Notes: generated from the letters alone by a model not told the origin. Shown: positions 16,823 to 25,260, counted from the first letter of the stretch. The stretch is DNA of 54,637 nt from UBA2965 sp036526135 (GCA_036526135.1 DATCZA010000072.1:1-54637), one strand, 5' to 3'. A program made the numbers and translations.

Positions 16823-17791
16823 ATGATTGTCCGGTCGCTGCGCCGCTTCGAACCATTTGCTCGACTCCCGAGCGCGGCGCTCATTCCGGTGGCCGAGCAC
16901 GCCAGCACCTTGAGCTTGCCCGCGGGCCGTTGGCTGGTCAGGCCAGGCCGGTCGCTGCCCGGGCACTACTATCTGCAGCGAGGAGCGGTTCGTTTGCGGG
17001 AACCTGACCAACGGGTTGCTGCCGGGTCGCCGCGATCCCGGTGGCCCATCTACCCGGGCGCTCAGGGCGTGCTCACCCTATCTCCGGTCACCCTCGTGCG
17101 CGTGAGCGAAGATGCGGCGGCCGCCACGGCCCACGCCCGGGAAGTCCAGCCGCCGCTCTCCCGGCCCCAGTGGTTGACCGACGGGTGGGAGTGCCGCTTT
17201 CTCAGCTCCGGAGCCATGGGGCGGGTCAGCCTGGACCACTGTCAGAGGGTGATGCGGGCCATGCGCCCCGTGGACCTCCTCCGGGGCGAGATGGTGGTGC
17301 GAACCGGGGAGCCCGGCGATACCGTCTTCGTGCTTGCGGCCGGCCGAGCCGAGGTCAGCAGAGGGCGGCGTTCGCTTGCGCTGCTCGAGCCGGGTGACCA
17401 TTTCGGGGAGGATGCGGCCATCAGCGGTGCGTGCCGCAACGCTTGCGTGACCATGGTCTCCGACGGTCGCGTGATGACGCTCTCCGGTGAGCTGTTTCGC
17501 GACTTCGTGGTCGGGCGGGTGCTTCTCGACGACGGCGATGGCCCCGCCCAGGCGACCATCGACATAGGCGGACGGTCCGTGTCGGCGGGCCTGGGTATAC
17601 CCCTCCTGCTGCTCAGGGAGCGGCTCGGGTTGCTGACGCCCGAGCTGCGCTACCGTCTGGCGGGTGGCAGTCTCCGGCAGCGCGTGCTGGCTGCCTTCAT
17701 TCTCCTTCATCGCGGCTTTCGCGTGGCGCTTGCCGAGAGCGGGCTGGACGCCGAAGTCGCGCTCCATCCTGAGCCGCGCGCTCATCTTTAA
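16823..17791 (+). CDS. Protein with two cyclic-nucleotide-binding-like domains, no DNA-binding domain
   Basis: This 322-residue protein of unknown role has a first, degenerate CNB domain at about residues 1-110 (RFEPFARLPSAAL, then LPAGRWLVRPGRSLPGHYYL, the cNMP-fold start, but without a clear phosphate-binding cassette). The second domain at about 135-235 has GEMVVRTGEPGDTVFVLAAG, then FGEDAAISGACRNA, which keeps the Gly-Glu and the Arg that contact cyclic-nucleotide phosphate and ribose. The last 80 residues (LGIPLLLLRERLGLL and RQRVLAAFILLHRGFRVALAESG) are helical. No helix-turn-helix, kinase or rhodanese domain is evident, so it is more likely a ligand sensor than a transcription factor. 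It sits 71 bases after purD. Confidence 0.75.
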   Translation: MIVRSLRRFEPFARLPSAALIPVAEHASTLSLPAGRWLVRPGRSLPGHYYLQRGAVRLREPDQRVAAGSPRSRWPIYPGAQGVLTLSPVTLVRVSEDAAAATAHAREVQPPLSRPQWLTDGWECRFLSSGAMGRVSLDHCQRVMRAMRPVDLLRGEMVVRTGEPGDTVFVLAAGRAEVSRGRRSLALLEPGDHFGEDAAISGACRNACVTMVSDGRVMTLSGELFRDFVVGRVLLDDGDGPAQATIDIGGRSVSAGLGIPLLLLRERLGLLTPELRYRLAGGSLRQRVLAAFILLHRGFRVALAESGLDAEVALHPEPRAHL

Positions 17792-17865
17792 GCCCGCGTT
17801 GCGGGGGCTGTTGTGCCGGTTTACAGTCACCTCTCCCGGCATGTTGACCGAAGCGCGAGAAGCGA

Positions 17866-18210
17866 ATGAGTTCCGATTGCCTGTTCTGCAGAATCGCGTC
17901 CGGCGAGATACCCGGCGACATCGTCTACGAGGACGATGAGCTGCTCGCCTTCAACGACATCAGCCCGCAGGCGCCGCATCACGTGCTCGTCATCCCGAAG
18001 ATTCACGTCGCCACCGTGAACGACCTTGCGGCCGAACACGCCGATCTTGTCGGTCGTCTGGTGCTCTGTGCCCGGGCCATCGCCGCCGAGCGCAACATTC
18101 AGGAGTCGGGCTACCGCCTGATCCTCAACTGCAACGGGCACGGCGGCCAGACGGTCTTCCACCTTCACCTCCACCTGCTGGGCGGCCGGCAGCTGATGGC
18201 GCTGGGCTGA
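17866..18210 (+). CDS. HIT-family nucleotide hydrolase (HinT-like)
   Basis: HIT proteins hydrolyse purine nucleoside phosphoramidates and similar compounds. The 114-residue protein has CLFCRIASGEIP with an N-terminal Cys pair, YEDDELLAFNDISPQAP, VIPKIHV and the catalytic triad motif VFHLHLHLLGG. Length and motifs match the HinT branch. The stop is one base before the coq7 start, so the two are probably co-transcribed. A small CCCGC/GCGGG hairpin at 17793-17805 lies just upstream. Confidence 0.93.
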   Translation: MSSDCLFCRIASGEIPGDIVYEDDELLAFNDISPQAPHHVLVIPKIHVATVNDLAAEHADLVGRLVLCARAIAAERNIQESGYRLILNCNGHGGQTVFHLHLHLLGGRQLMALG

Positions 18211-18211
18211 C

Positions 18212-18850
18212 GTGGCTGGTCCTGGCTCTTTGGCTGATGCCCTGGTGGCGCAGGTAGACAAAGCGCTGCGCACGCTGACGGGCGCTGCAGCTTCGGTCCG
18301 TGAGAATCCCGCGGCCGATGTGCCTGAAGGAGAGATGAGCCCTGGCGAGCGGGAGCACGCTGCCGGCCTGATGAGGGTGAATCACACCGGCGAGATATGC
18401 GCCCAGGCGCTCTACGAGGGCCAGGCGCTGACGGCGTCGGACCCCCGCACCCGGACAGCGCTGCTCGCGGCAGCCTCCGAAGAGTCGGACCACCTCGCCT
18501 GGTGTGCCGGCCGGCTCGCCGAGCTGGGCAGCAGCCCGAGCGTGCTCAACCCGGCCTTCTACGCGCTTTCCTATGCCCTGGGGGCGGTGACGGGCGTTCT
18601 CGGTGACAAGGTCAGTCTGGGATTCGTGGAGGCGACGGAGGATCAGGTCTGCCGACACCTCGAGTCGCACCTGCAGTCCCTGCCGGCCGGCGATTCCCGC
18701 AGCCGTCAGATCGTTCGCGCCATGCGGGAAGACGAAGCGCGCCACGGGGCCGAGGCCCTGGGAGCCGGCGGGGCCGAGTTTCCCCAGCCGGTGAAACGGG
18801 CGATGTCGCTGGCGTCCAGGCTGATGACCGAGACGACCTACCGCGTCTGA
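18212..18850 (+). CDS. coq7: Coq7-type di-iron 2-polyprenyl-3-methyl-6-methoxy-1,4-benzoquinol hydroxylase
   Basis: This enzyme does the O2-dependent hydroxylation of demethoxyubiquinol in ubiquinone synthesis, so the organism should make ubiquinone aerobically. The 212-residue protein has the ferritin-like four-helix ligands: LMRVNHTGEICAQALYEGQ (Glu), SEESDHLAWC (Glu and His), the middle EATEDQVCRHL and MREDEARHGAEAL (ExxH). The start is GTG (18212). An N-terminal extension of about 40 residues precedes the catalytic part, as in other gammaproteobacterial Coq7. Its 3' end overlaps the convergent VOC gene by 13 bases. Confidence 0.93.
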   Translation: MAGPGSLADALVAQVDKALRTLTGAAASVRENPAADVPEGEMSPGEREHAAGLMRVNHTGEICAQALYEGQALTASDPRTRTALLAAASEESDHLAWCAGRLAELGSSPSVLNPAFYALSYALGAVTGVLGDKVSLGFVEATEDQVCRHLESHLQSLPAGDSRSRQIVRAMREDEARHGAEALGAGGAEFPQPVKRAMSLASRLMTETTYRV

Positions 18851-19251
18851 CCACCCGGTCGGGAAATCGGCGGATGATAGATGAGCTGCACCACGTTGCC
18901 GTCGGGGTCCTCGCAGTAGAACGATCGCGCACCGTCGCGATGGGTCCTGGGTCTCTCGAGGATGTTCACGCCGTTGGCGGCCAGGTGGTCGTGCCAGGCG
19001 TCCACATCTTCCTCGTCGTCGATGATGAAGCCGATGTGGTCCAGGGTCTGGCCGCGCACGGAGCGGCCCTCGGTTGCCCGGTGCAGCGCCAGGTTGTCCG
19101 TTCCGGACGTGAGGTAGAAGTTGTCGGGATCCGGATTCCACTCCACCTGCATGCCGAGGAGCTCGGTGTAGAAGCGCACGGATGCTTCCAGCGTGGTGGT
19201 GAACAGCGCCACGTGCCGCAGCCCTGCATGCGGCTTGGGTGGTTTGGTCAT
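18838..19251 (-). CDS. VOC (glyoxalase/bleomycin-resistance fold) family protein
   Basis: This 137-residue protein has two beta-alpha-beta-beta-beta modules. The likely metal ligands are in GLRHVALF (His), LDHIGFI (His) and CEDPDGNVVQLIY (Glu), with ASVRFYTELLGM as the first helix. The pattern CEDPDGN near the end is typical of VOC dioxygenase- or lyase-like enzymes, but the substrate cannot be inferred. The start is the ATG at 19249-19251. The frame is open upstream but would overlap the OsmC gene's end. It is 19 bases downstream of osmC in the same direction, so probably in one operon. Confidence 0.85.
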   Translation of the reverse strand: MTKPPKPHAGLRHVALFTTTLEASVRFYTELLGMQVEWNPDPDNFYLTSGTDNLALHRATEGRSVRGQTLDHIGFIIDDEEDVDAWHDHLAANGVNILERPRTHRDGARSFYCEDPDGNVVQLIYHPPISRPGGQTR

Positions 19252-19270
19252 CTGCGGAGGTTCCGGAGCT

Positions 19271-19690
19271 TCATGCTTCCAGTATTTCGTAGTCGTGGCT
19301 GATTGCAACACCGCCGCGCTCGAGCATGATCGAAGCGGAGCAGTACTTCTCCGCCGACAGCGCCACGGCTCTTGCGACCTTGGCCTCGTCCAGGCCCTGC
19401 CCGCTGATGGTGAAGTGCAGATGAATGGCCTCGAACACCTGGGGTACCGTGTCGGCGCGCCGGGCTGTGAGCCTGGTCACACAGCCGACGACGGGCTGCC
19501 GCGACTTCCTGAGAATGCTGACCACGTCGAACGACGCGCAGCCGCCCAGACCCATGAGCACGAGCTCCATCGGCCGGGTACCTCTGTTCTCGCCGCCCGC
19601 GTCCGGCGGACCGTCGATGAGCACCGTGTGCCCGGAGTCTGCCACGGCTTCGAAATGAACGTTCTCGATCAGCGTGATTTTTGCTTGCAT
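19271..19690 (-). CDS. OsmC/Ohr family protein
   Basis: OsmC-type proteins are thiol peroxidases of the cytoplasm. The 139-residue protein shows RPMELVLMGLGGCASFDVVSILRK with the first redox Cys and SAEKYCSASIML with the second, the pair that reacts with peroxides. It belongs to the short YhfA-like branch often encoded divergently from crp/vfr in gammaproteobacteria, exactly as here. The start is the ATG at 19688-19690. The 166-base gap to vfr is shared promoter space. Confidence 0.9.
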   Translation of the reverse strand: MQAKITLIENVHFEAVADSGHTVLIDGPPDAGGENRGTRPMELVLMGLGGCASFDVVSILRKSRQPVVGCVTRLTARRADTVPQVFEAIHLHFTISGQGLDEAKVARAVALSAEKYCSASIMLERGGVAISHDYEILEA

Positions 19691-19856
19691 GGCCGGCAGT
19701 TTCCGATATCTGGATGCCCGATACGTGAGGCTGGGAGCGTCTGAGTAGTGATGGGGGACCACTCATACTGTGAAATGGATACGTTTGTCGACCAGTTCTC
19801 GTTGTGGTTGTAAACGATATGCAAGTATTCATCCGCAAGGTTCACAAGGAGCGGAA
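19691..19856. promoter_or_regulatory. Divergent osmC/vfr control region
   Basis: This gap must carry the promoters of both OsmC-like and vfr genes. It contains TGTGA-N6-TACGT (19769-19784), a weak half-match to a CRP/Vfr site, and a good ribosome-binding site AAGGAG before vfr. No clear -35/-10 pair could be assigned by eye. Confidence 0.35.
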
Positions 19857-20549
19857 ATGCTTGCCAACAAGAATTCACAGTTCTCAGGGATGGGAAAACC
19901 ACTGACCGCCAAGGGGTTCAACCCGAACGCCGGGCAGGAAGATACGCATCTGGATGCCTTTCTGGCAGCGGCCCATCGCCGCAAGTATCCGGCCAAGAGC
20001 ACGCTCATCTACGCCGGTGACAAGAGCGATTCGATTTACTACATCCTCAAGGGCTCGGTAACCGTGCTCGTGGAGGACGAATCCGGACGTGAAATCATCG
20101 TCGCCTATCTCAACAAGGGCGATTTCTTCGGCGAGATGCCGCTTTTCACGGAAAGCGCGCCGCGTTCGGCCTGGATCAAAGCCAAGACCGAGTGCGAAGT
20201 TGCCGAACTCAGCTACGGCAAGTTCAGGGAACTCGCCCAGCGCCACAGCGATCTGCTCTACGCCGTGGGCCGGCAGATGGCCGATCGGCTCGGCCGCACT
20301 ACCCAGAAGGTCAGCGATCTGGCGTTCCTGGACGTGACCGGCCGCGTCGCGCGTACGCTGATCGAGCTCACCAAGCAGCCCGATGCCATGACCCATCCCG
20401 ATGGCATGCAGATCAAGATCACCCGCCAGGAGATCGGCCGAATCGTCGGATGCTCCCGCGAGATGGTGGGGCGTGTTCTGAAGACGCTGGTCGAGCAGGG
20501 TCTGGTGAACGTCAAAGGCAAGACGATGGTGGTTTACGGCACCCGCTAA
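19857..20549 (+). CDS. vfr: cAMP-responsive transcription regulator of the CRP/Vfr type
   Basis: Vfr/CRP binds cAMP and activates or represses catabolic, virulence and motility genes. The protein is about 230 residues with an N-terminal extension of some 20 residues. The cAMP-binding beta-roll has the phosphate-binding cassette FFGEMPLFTESAPRSAWIKA with Glu, Arg and Ser. A long C-helix (YAVGRQMADRLGRTTQKVSDL) and a CRP-type helix-turn-helix follow, ITRQEIGRIVGCSREMVGRVLKTL, where the recognition helix RExxGR is that of CRP. It should therefore recognise TGTGA-N6-TCACA. The start is the ATG at 19857, seven bases after AAGGAG. A TTG/ATG start upstream is open but less likely. Confidence 0.93.
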   Translation: MLANKNSQFSGMGKPLTAKGFNPNAGQEDTHLDAFLAAAHRRKYPAKSTLIYAGDKSDSIYYILKGSVTVLVEDESGREIIVAYLNKGDFFGEMPLFTESAPRSAWIKAKTECEVAELSYGKFRELAQRHSDLLYAVGRQMADRLGRTTQKVSDLAFLDVTGRVARTLIELTKQPDAMTHPDGMQIKITRQEIGRIVGCSREMVGRVLKTLVEQGLVNVKGKTMVVYGTR

Positions 20550-20560
20550 GACCCCAGCAG

Positions 20561-20584
20561 GCGCGCCGAAAGGAAACGGCGCGC
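20561..20584. terminator. Hairpin downstream of vfr, first of two
   Basis: An 8-bp perfect GC stem (20561-20568 with 20577-20584) with an AAAGGAAA-like loop lies 12 bases after the vfr stop. There is no T-run, so it may protect the 3' end rather than terminate. Confidence 0.55.
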
Positions 20585-20612
20585 CCGGTTGCTCACACAG
20601 GACGTGGAACAG

Positions 20613-20648
20613 CGGGCTCTCTGCCAGATCCGGCGGAGAGCCCGTTTT
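20613..20648 (+). terminator. Intrinsic terminator of vfr, second hairpin
   Basis: A 9-bp stem (20613-20621 with 20636-20644) is followed directly by TTTTCCGTTT on the plus strand, a standard Rho-independent layout about 65 bases after the vfr stop. It separates vfr from the convergent trpC. Confidence 0.7.
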
Positions 20649-20693
20649 CCGTTTCTGCTGCAGGGACGCGGCCGAGGGTCGAGCCCGGCGGTC

Positions 20694-21479
20694 CTAAGCG
20701 AACATCTCGGCGAGCGCCGTCCCCGGATCCGGCGCGCGCATGAACGCTTCGCCGACGAGGAAGCAGTGCACGCCGTGCTGCCGCATGGCCGCGACATCCT
20801 CGCGGTTTGCGATGCCGCTCTCCGTCACCACCGTCACGCTGTCGGGAATGCCCGGCAGGAGTCCGTAGGTGGTTTCAAGCCGCGTCTCGAAGGTCTTCAG
20901 GTTGCGGTTGTTGATGCCGACCAGGCGAGGCTCGATCTCCAGGGCCGACTCGAGCTCCTCCCCGTCGTGGACCTCCACGAGCACGTCCAGACCGAGCGCG
21001 ATGGCCGTTTCGTGCAGGGCCTTGAGCTGTCCCGCGTCGAGGGCGGCCGCTATGAGAAGCACGCAGTCCGCGCCCATTGCGCGTGCTTCGAACAGCTGAT
21101 ATGCGTCCACCACGAAATCCTTGCGCAGCACGGGCAGGTCCACGGCCGCTCGGGCGGCCTGCAGGTACTCGTCGTGGCCCTGGAAGTAGCGCTCGTCGGT
21201 AAGAACGGAGAGGCAGGCGGCGCCCCCCTTGGCGTAGCTCCGGGCAATGGACACGGGGTCGAAATCTTCCCGTATGACGCCTTTGCTGGGCGATGCTCTC
21301 TTGATCTCTGCGATCACGCCTGAAGCGCCGGCCAAAAGCTTGCTTTCCAGCGCATCTGCAAAGCCGCGGGCGGGCGGGCACGCCTGGGCCAGGGCGCGCA
21401 GGGAATCCAGGCTTCGCACCCGCTGGCGCTCGGCCACCTCGGTGCGTTTGTGGGCGAGAATCTCGTCGAGAATGGTCAC
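20694..21479 (-). CDS. trpC: Indole-3-glycerol phosphate synthase
   Basis: TrpC closes the indole ring in tryptophan synthesis. The 261-residue TIM-barrel protein begins MTILDEILAHKRTEV and shows VIAEIKRASPSKG with the catalytic Lys, LSVLTDERYFQGH, VLRKDFVVDAYQ, IAAALDAGQL and VGINNRNLKTFE. The start is GTG (21477-21479). It is the last gene of trpGDC, separated from trpD by 47 bases holding a short tandem repeat. Confidence 0.96.
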   Translation of the reverse strand: MTILDEILAHKRTEVAERQRVRSLDSLRALAQACPPARGFADALESKLLAGASGVIAEIKRASPSKGVIREDFDPVSIARSYAKGGAACLSVLTDERYFQGHDEYLQAARAAVDLPVLRKDFVVDAYQLFEARAMGADCVLLIAAALDAGQLKALHETAIALGLDVLVEVHDGEELESALEIEPRLVGINNRNLKTFETRLETTYGLLPGIPDSVTVVTESGIANREDVAAMRQHGVHCFLVGEAFMRAPDPGTALAEMFA

Positions 21480-21490
21480 GGCGCCGCCAC

Positions 21491-21535
21491 CATCACGGCT
21501 CTTCTACCGTCACGGCTCTTCCACCGTCACGGCTC
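21491..21535. repeat. 17-bp tandem repeat between trpD and trpC
   Basis: A 17-base unit, read on plus as CGTCACGGCTCTTCCAC, occurs at 21491-21507 and 21508-21524 with two mismatches between copies. A third partial copy begins at 21525 and covers the trpD stop. On the coding strand each unit contains GAGCCGTGA, the last bases of trpD including its stop, so the repeat looks like a duplication of the trpD 3' end. Confidence 0.8.
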
Positions 21536-22554
21536 CGCCATCATGGAAGAGACCCGAACGAGCTCGGCAAGGCGTTCGCTGGCGAGCCCTGCGGCGATGG
21601 CGTCCTGGGCCATGACCACGCCGTTCTTGAAGCTCGTGGCGACGCCGGCCGCGTAGATCGCCGCCCCCGCATTGAGGCTGACGATGTCGGCGGCCGATGA
21701 GTCGGGCTCGGTCAGGGAGCGTTTCAGCAGGGCAAGGCTGGTCTCCGGAGAATCCGCTCGCAGCTCGTCGTGGGAGGAAGGCTTCAGGCCGAAGTCGGCG
21801 GGCTCAATCTCGTACTCGGTGATGGTGCCGGCGTTGAGCTCCACCACGAAGCTCGGCCCGTTCAGGGCGAGCTCGTCCAGGCCGTTGCTGTGCACCACCA
21901 GCACATGGCTCGCGCCGAGCAGCTTGAGGACCTCGGCCAGGGTGGTCTGCCAGGCCGCGCTGAAGACGCCCAGCACCTGGTTGCGCGCGCCGGCCGGGTT
22001 GGTCAGCGGCCCCAGGACGTTCATGATCGTCCGTGCTCCAAGCTCCTGGCGAACGGGCGCGGCGTGACGCATGGCGCTGTGATGAGCCTGCGCGAACAGG
22101 AAGCCCACCCCAACCTCGCGGATGCAGTGCGCGATCTGCTCCGGCGCGAGGGAGATGTTCACGCCGGCGGCCTCGAGAACGTCGGCGCTGCCGCTGAAGC
22201 TCGTCATCTTGCGATTGCCATGCTTGGCGACGTGGGCGCCGGCGGCGGCGGCAACGAACGTGGCGGCGGTGGAGACGTTGAACAGCTTGGCGCCGCTCCC
22301 CCCGGTACCGCAGGTGTCCACGAGGTAGGGCACGTCCACGACGACCTTGGTGGACAGGGACCGCATGGCCTCGGCGGCCCCGGCGATCTCTTGCGGCGTC
22401 TCTCCCTTCACGCGCAGCGCGGCGAGCAGCGCGCCGATCTGTCCCGGGGTGGCGTGGCCGGACATGACCTCGACGAATACCGCCCTGGCGTCCTCCAGGG
22501 ATAGATCCCGTTTTTCGAACAGAGCGGCCAGCGCACCTTGTATGTCCATGTCCT

Positions 22555-22558
<4 letters not shown>
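21527..22558 (-). CDS. trpD: Anthranilate phosphoribosyltransferase
   Basis: TrpD adds phosphoribosyl to anthranilate. The 343-residue protein contains YLVDTCGTGGSGAKLFNVST, the PRPP-binding loop, HGNRKMTSFSGSADVLEAAG, and FAQAHHSAMRH, with VLGPLTNPAGA later. The start is GTG (22556-22558), overlapping the trpG stop as GTGA. An ATG three codons downstream (22547-22549) matches the usual MDI start better. Second gene of trpGDC. Confidence 0.96.
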
Positions 22559-23130
<572 letters not shown>

Positions 23131-23277
23131 AAGAGTATCCGGTGGGCCGGGACGTTCGGGTTCGCTGCCCTCAGGCTTGCCGTGCCCGCTGCGCTGCGGC
23201 TGCTCGTTGACTGGAAGCCGGCTAGTATAAACTCGACGCCCAGACGGTCACACCGGTTGCGATTGAGGAAGGCAAGC

Positions 23278-23772
23278 ATGGAACTGACGATGAACGGCAT
23301 GGCGAAAGGATTGGCCGCGGCCCTGACCGCTGGCGCGCTTCTTACCGGGTGCGCCAGCGATCCGGCGGAGACGGCGGCGGCGCAGCAGGAGGTTTCCGAG
23401 CAGATCGACACGATCCTGACCCAGCCGCTCGGCGAGGAAGACTATGGCGGTGGAGAACGCTGCATCTCCACGAACCTCTACGACTCGGTAGATGTCCTGG
23501 ATACCCGGCACGTGCTCTTCAAGGGTCGCGGCAACCGCCTGTGGGTCAACACGCTGCGCAGCACGTGCGTCGGCCTGCGCAAGCGCGACGTGCTGCAGTT
23601 CGAAATCCGCGGCAGCCAGATCTGCAACCTCGACACGTTCACGGCGGTGAGCAATTCCTTCGGATGGCAGCGAACGAGCGCTACCTGCTCTCTGGGTGAC
23701 TTCTCTCCCGTGACCGCTGAGCAGGTCGCCATGATCGAAGCCGCTCTGGATACCAAGAAAAAGAAAAAGTGA
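23278..23772 (+). CDS. Putative outer-membrane lipoprotein, DUF6491-like
   Basis: This 164-residue protein has a type II signal peptide with lipobox LLTGC (Cys at residue 25). The next residues are Ala and Ser, not Asp, so outer-membrane sorting is expected. The mature part contains ERCISTNLYDSVDVLDTRHVLF and LRSTCVGLRKRDVLQFEIRG, a pattern I associate with DUF6491, a family without known function, and four further Cys that may form disulfides. It ends in five consecutive lysines. The start is the ATG at 23278, 8 bases after a GAGGAAGG ribosome-binding site. It is divergent from trpG. TATAAA at about 23226 is a candidate -10. Confidence 0.7.
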   Translation: MELTMNGMAKGLAAALTAGALLTGCASDPAETAAAQQEVSEQIDTILTQPLGEEDYGGGERCISTNLYDSVDVLDTRHVLFKGRGNRLWVNTLRSTCVGLRKRDVLQFEIRGSQICNLDTFTAVSNSFGWQRTSATCSLGDFSPVTAEQVAMIEAALDTKKKKK

Positions 23773-23855
23773 CCGGCTGCTGCGGGAAGTACTTAGTGAA
23801 ATTCGGCCCGCTGGGGGCACCATTACGGCTCTAGACCAACTTGGAGCCAGCAGCC

Positions 23856-24269
23856 ATGAGCGAGCCCGTACGATCGGGAGATCCCTTCGACCTGTTCAGT
23901 CGGATGATGGGCGGGACGGACCGTGAACCTCACGCGGGGAGCCGGGATTGGCTGCCGGCCGTGGATATCCGGGAGGAGCAGGAGGGATATCTTCTGGTCA
24001 TGGATGTTCCCGGCCTTGGGGCCGAGGACCTGGACGTCGACCTGCACGAGGGCGTCCTCACGGTGCGGGGCGCCCGGTCGGCCGAGGAGACCAAGCAGGG
24101 CGAGCACTACGTTCGCGTAGAGCGCCGTCATGGTAAGTTCGCCCGCCAGTTCCGCGTTCCGCCGAGCGCGAGGCCGGAGGATCTGCGCGCGAACGTCAAG
24201 GACGGTGTGCTCACCATTCACGTTCCCAAAGGCGGCGCACCGGAGACCCGGCGCGTGCCCGTCAGCTAG
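23856..24269 (+). CDS. Small heat-shock protein, Hsp20 family (first of two)
   Basis: Hsp20 proteins hold unfolding proteins for later refolding by ATP-dependent chaperones. This 137-residue protein has an alpha-crystallin domain at about residues 32-125 (WLPAVDIREEQEGYLLVMDVPGL, then VRVERRHGKFARQFRVP and VKDGVLTIHVPK). A C-terminal RVPV tail serves as the I/V-x-I/V assembly motif. The start is the ATG at 23856 with GGAG nine bases before it. The preceding 83 bases contain TGAAA and CACCATTA at a distance loosely like a sigma32 promoter, but the match is weak. Confidence 0.92.
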   Translation: MSEPVRSGDPFDLFSRMMGGTDREPHAGSRDWLPAVDIREEQEGYLLVMDVPGLGAEDLDVDLHEGVLTVRGARSAEETKQGEHYVRVERRHGKFARQFRVPPSARPEDLRANVKDGVLTIHVPKGGAPETRRVPVS

Positions 24270-24278
24270 GAGCCCGCC

Positions 24279-24755
24279 ATGGACCTCAATCAGATCAAGG
24301 CCGATGTGGGGCAGACCTGGAAGTGGCTGGCAGACGGTTGGCGCAGCCTGAGCGACAAGGCCGTCAACGCGCTCACATACTTTACGCCGGGGCGCAACGA
24401 GCCGGCCGACCCCGATGAGATCCGCTGGGGGCTCCTGGCCGCCGATGTGTCGGAAAGCGGCGAGCACGTGACCGTCGAGCTCGAAGCGCCGGGGCTTGAG
24501 AAGGACGAGATCGACGTGTCCGTGGACGAGCGGCAGGTGACGATCACGGGTCAGAAGAGAGTCGAATCCGAGCGGCGTGAAGGAGCCATGGTGGTTCGGG
24601 AGCGCGCGTTCGGCCGATTTCAGCGGACGATCCCCATGCCAGTGGCAGTCACCGCCGATGGCGCCGAGGCGAGCTACCGGCGCGGTGTGCTCAGGATCCG
24701 GGTGCCCAAGGTGGCAAGCCCGGGCGGCCGAAGCATCAAGATCGAGAAGGGTTGA
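24279..24755 (+). CDS. Small heat-shock protein, Hsp20 family (second of two)
   Basis: This 158-residue paralogue of the gene nine bases upstream has a different, longer N-terminal arm (about 50 residues rich in Trp and Lys). The alpha-crystallin domain at about 50-148 has EIRWGLLAADVSESGEHVTVELEAPGL, RERAFGRFQRTIPMP, and YRRGVLRIRVPK, and an IKI C-terminal motif. The two are divergent enough to be an old duplication, possibly forming mixed oligomers. It probably shares a promoter with the first copy. Its last 20 bases overlap the convergent pncC gene. Confidence 0.92.
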   Translation: MDLNQIKADVGQTWKWLADGWRSLSDKAVNALTYFTPGRNEPADPDEIRWGLLAADVSESGEHVTVELEAPGLEKDEIDVSVDERQVTITGQKRVESERREGAMVVRERAFGRFQRTIPMPVAVTADGAEASYRRGVLRIRVPKVASPGGRSIKIEKG

Positions 24756-25260
24756 TCCCGCTCAGGCTCGCGAGCACGCCCTCCAGGGCCAGGGCGACGG
24801 CCTGAGTTCGAACCTCGTCTCGAGATCCCGAGAAGCGATGCTGAGTCGCCTGCAGGCAGACGGGCTCGGCGCCGGGCTCGTCGCGCCTGGCCCAGGCAAA
24901 CCAAACCGTGCCCACTGGGGCCAGCATGTCGCCACCGTCGGGACCGGCAATGCCCGTTATCGCGACGCTCACGTCCGCATCGCTGACGCGCAGCGCGCCC
25001 TCTGCCATCGCCCGGGCGACGGGCTCGCTGACCGGGCCGTAGCGGTCGAGCATTGCCGCCGGCACGCCGAGCAGGCGCTGCTTGGCGCTCAGACGATACG
25101 TCACCAGCGCCCCCTCGAACCACTCCGAGCTGCCGGGTCGGCTGGTGAGCTCCGCTGCCACCATGCCCCCGGTGCAGGACTCGGCGGTGATCAGGCGCGA
25201 ACGGTTCTCGAGAAGGGCCTCGGCCACTTCCTCTATGAGTTGAATAATGTTTTCCACCAC
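24736..25260 (-). CDS. pncC: CinA C-terminal domain protein (nicotinamide-nucleotide amidohydrolase type)
   Basis: PncC deamidates nicotinamide mononucleotide in pyridine-nucleotide salvage. The 174-residue protein is a stand-alone CinA C-terminal domain with LITAESCTGGMVAAELT (catalytic Ser), GALVTYRLSAKQRLLGV, VSEPVARAMAEGAL, and AITGIAGPDGG. It lacks the N-terminal molybdopterin-binding-like domain, as is usual in proteobacterial PncC. The start is GTG (25258-25260). Often found next to recA, which is not present here. Confidence 0.93.
   Translation of the reverse strand: MVENIIQLIEEVAEALLENRSRLITAESCTGGMVAAELTSRPGSSEWFEGALVTYRLSAKQRLLGVPAAMLDRYGPVSEPVARAMAEGALRVSDADVSVAITGIAGPDGGDMLAPVGTVWFAWARRDEPGAEPVCLQATQHRFSGSRDEVRTQAVALALEGVLASLSGINPSRS

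Noticed and set aside
19769..19784. CRP/Vfr autoregulatory site upstream of vfr
   Set aside because: Only the left half TGTGA matches; the right half TACGT is too far from TCACA to be called.
21474..21535. CRISPR-like repeats at trpD-trpC
   Set aside because: The repeats are directly adjacent with no spacers, only two to three copies, and no cas genes are nearby.
23773..23855. Sigma32 heat-shock promoter before the Hsp20 pair
   Set aside because: TGAAA and CACCATTA are present, but neither box is close to consensus and the spacing is uncertain.
23841..23855. TTG start five codons upstream for the first Hsp20 gene
   Set aside because: The ATG at 23856 has GGAG at the right distance, and the TTG overlaps that ribosome-binding site.
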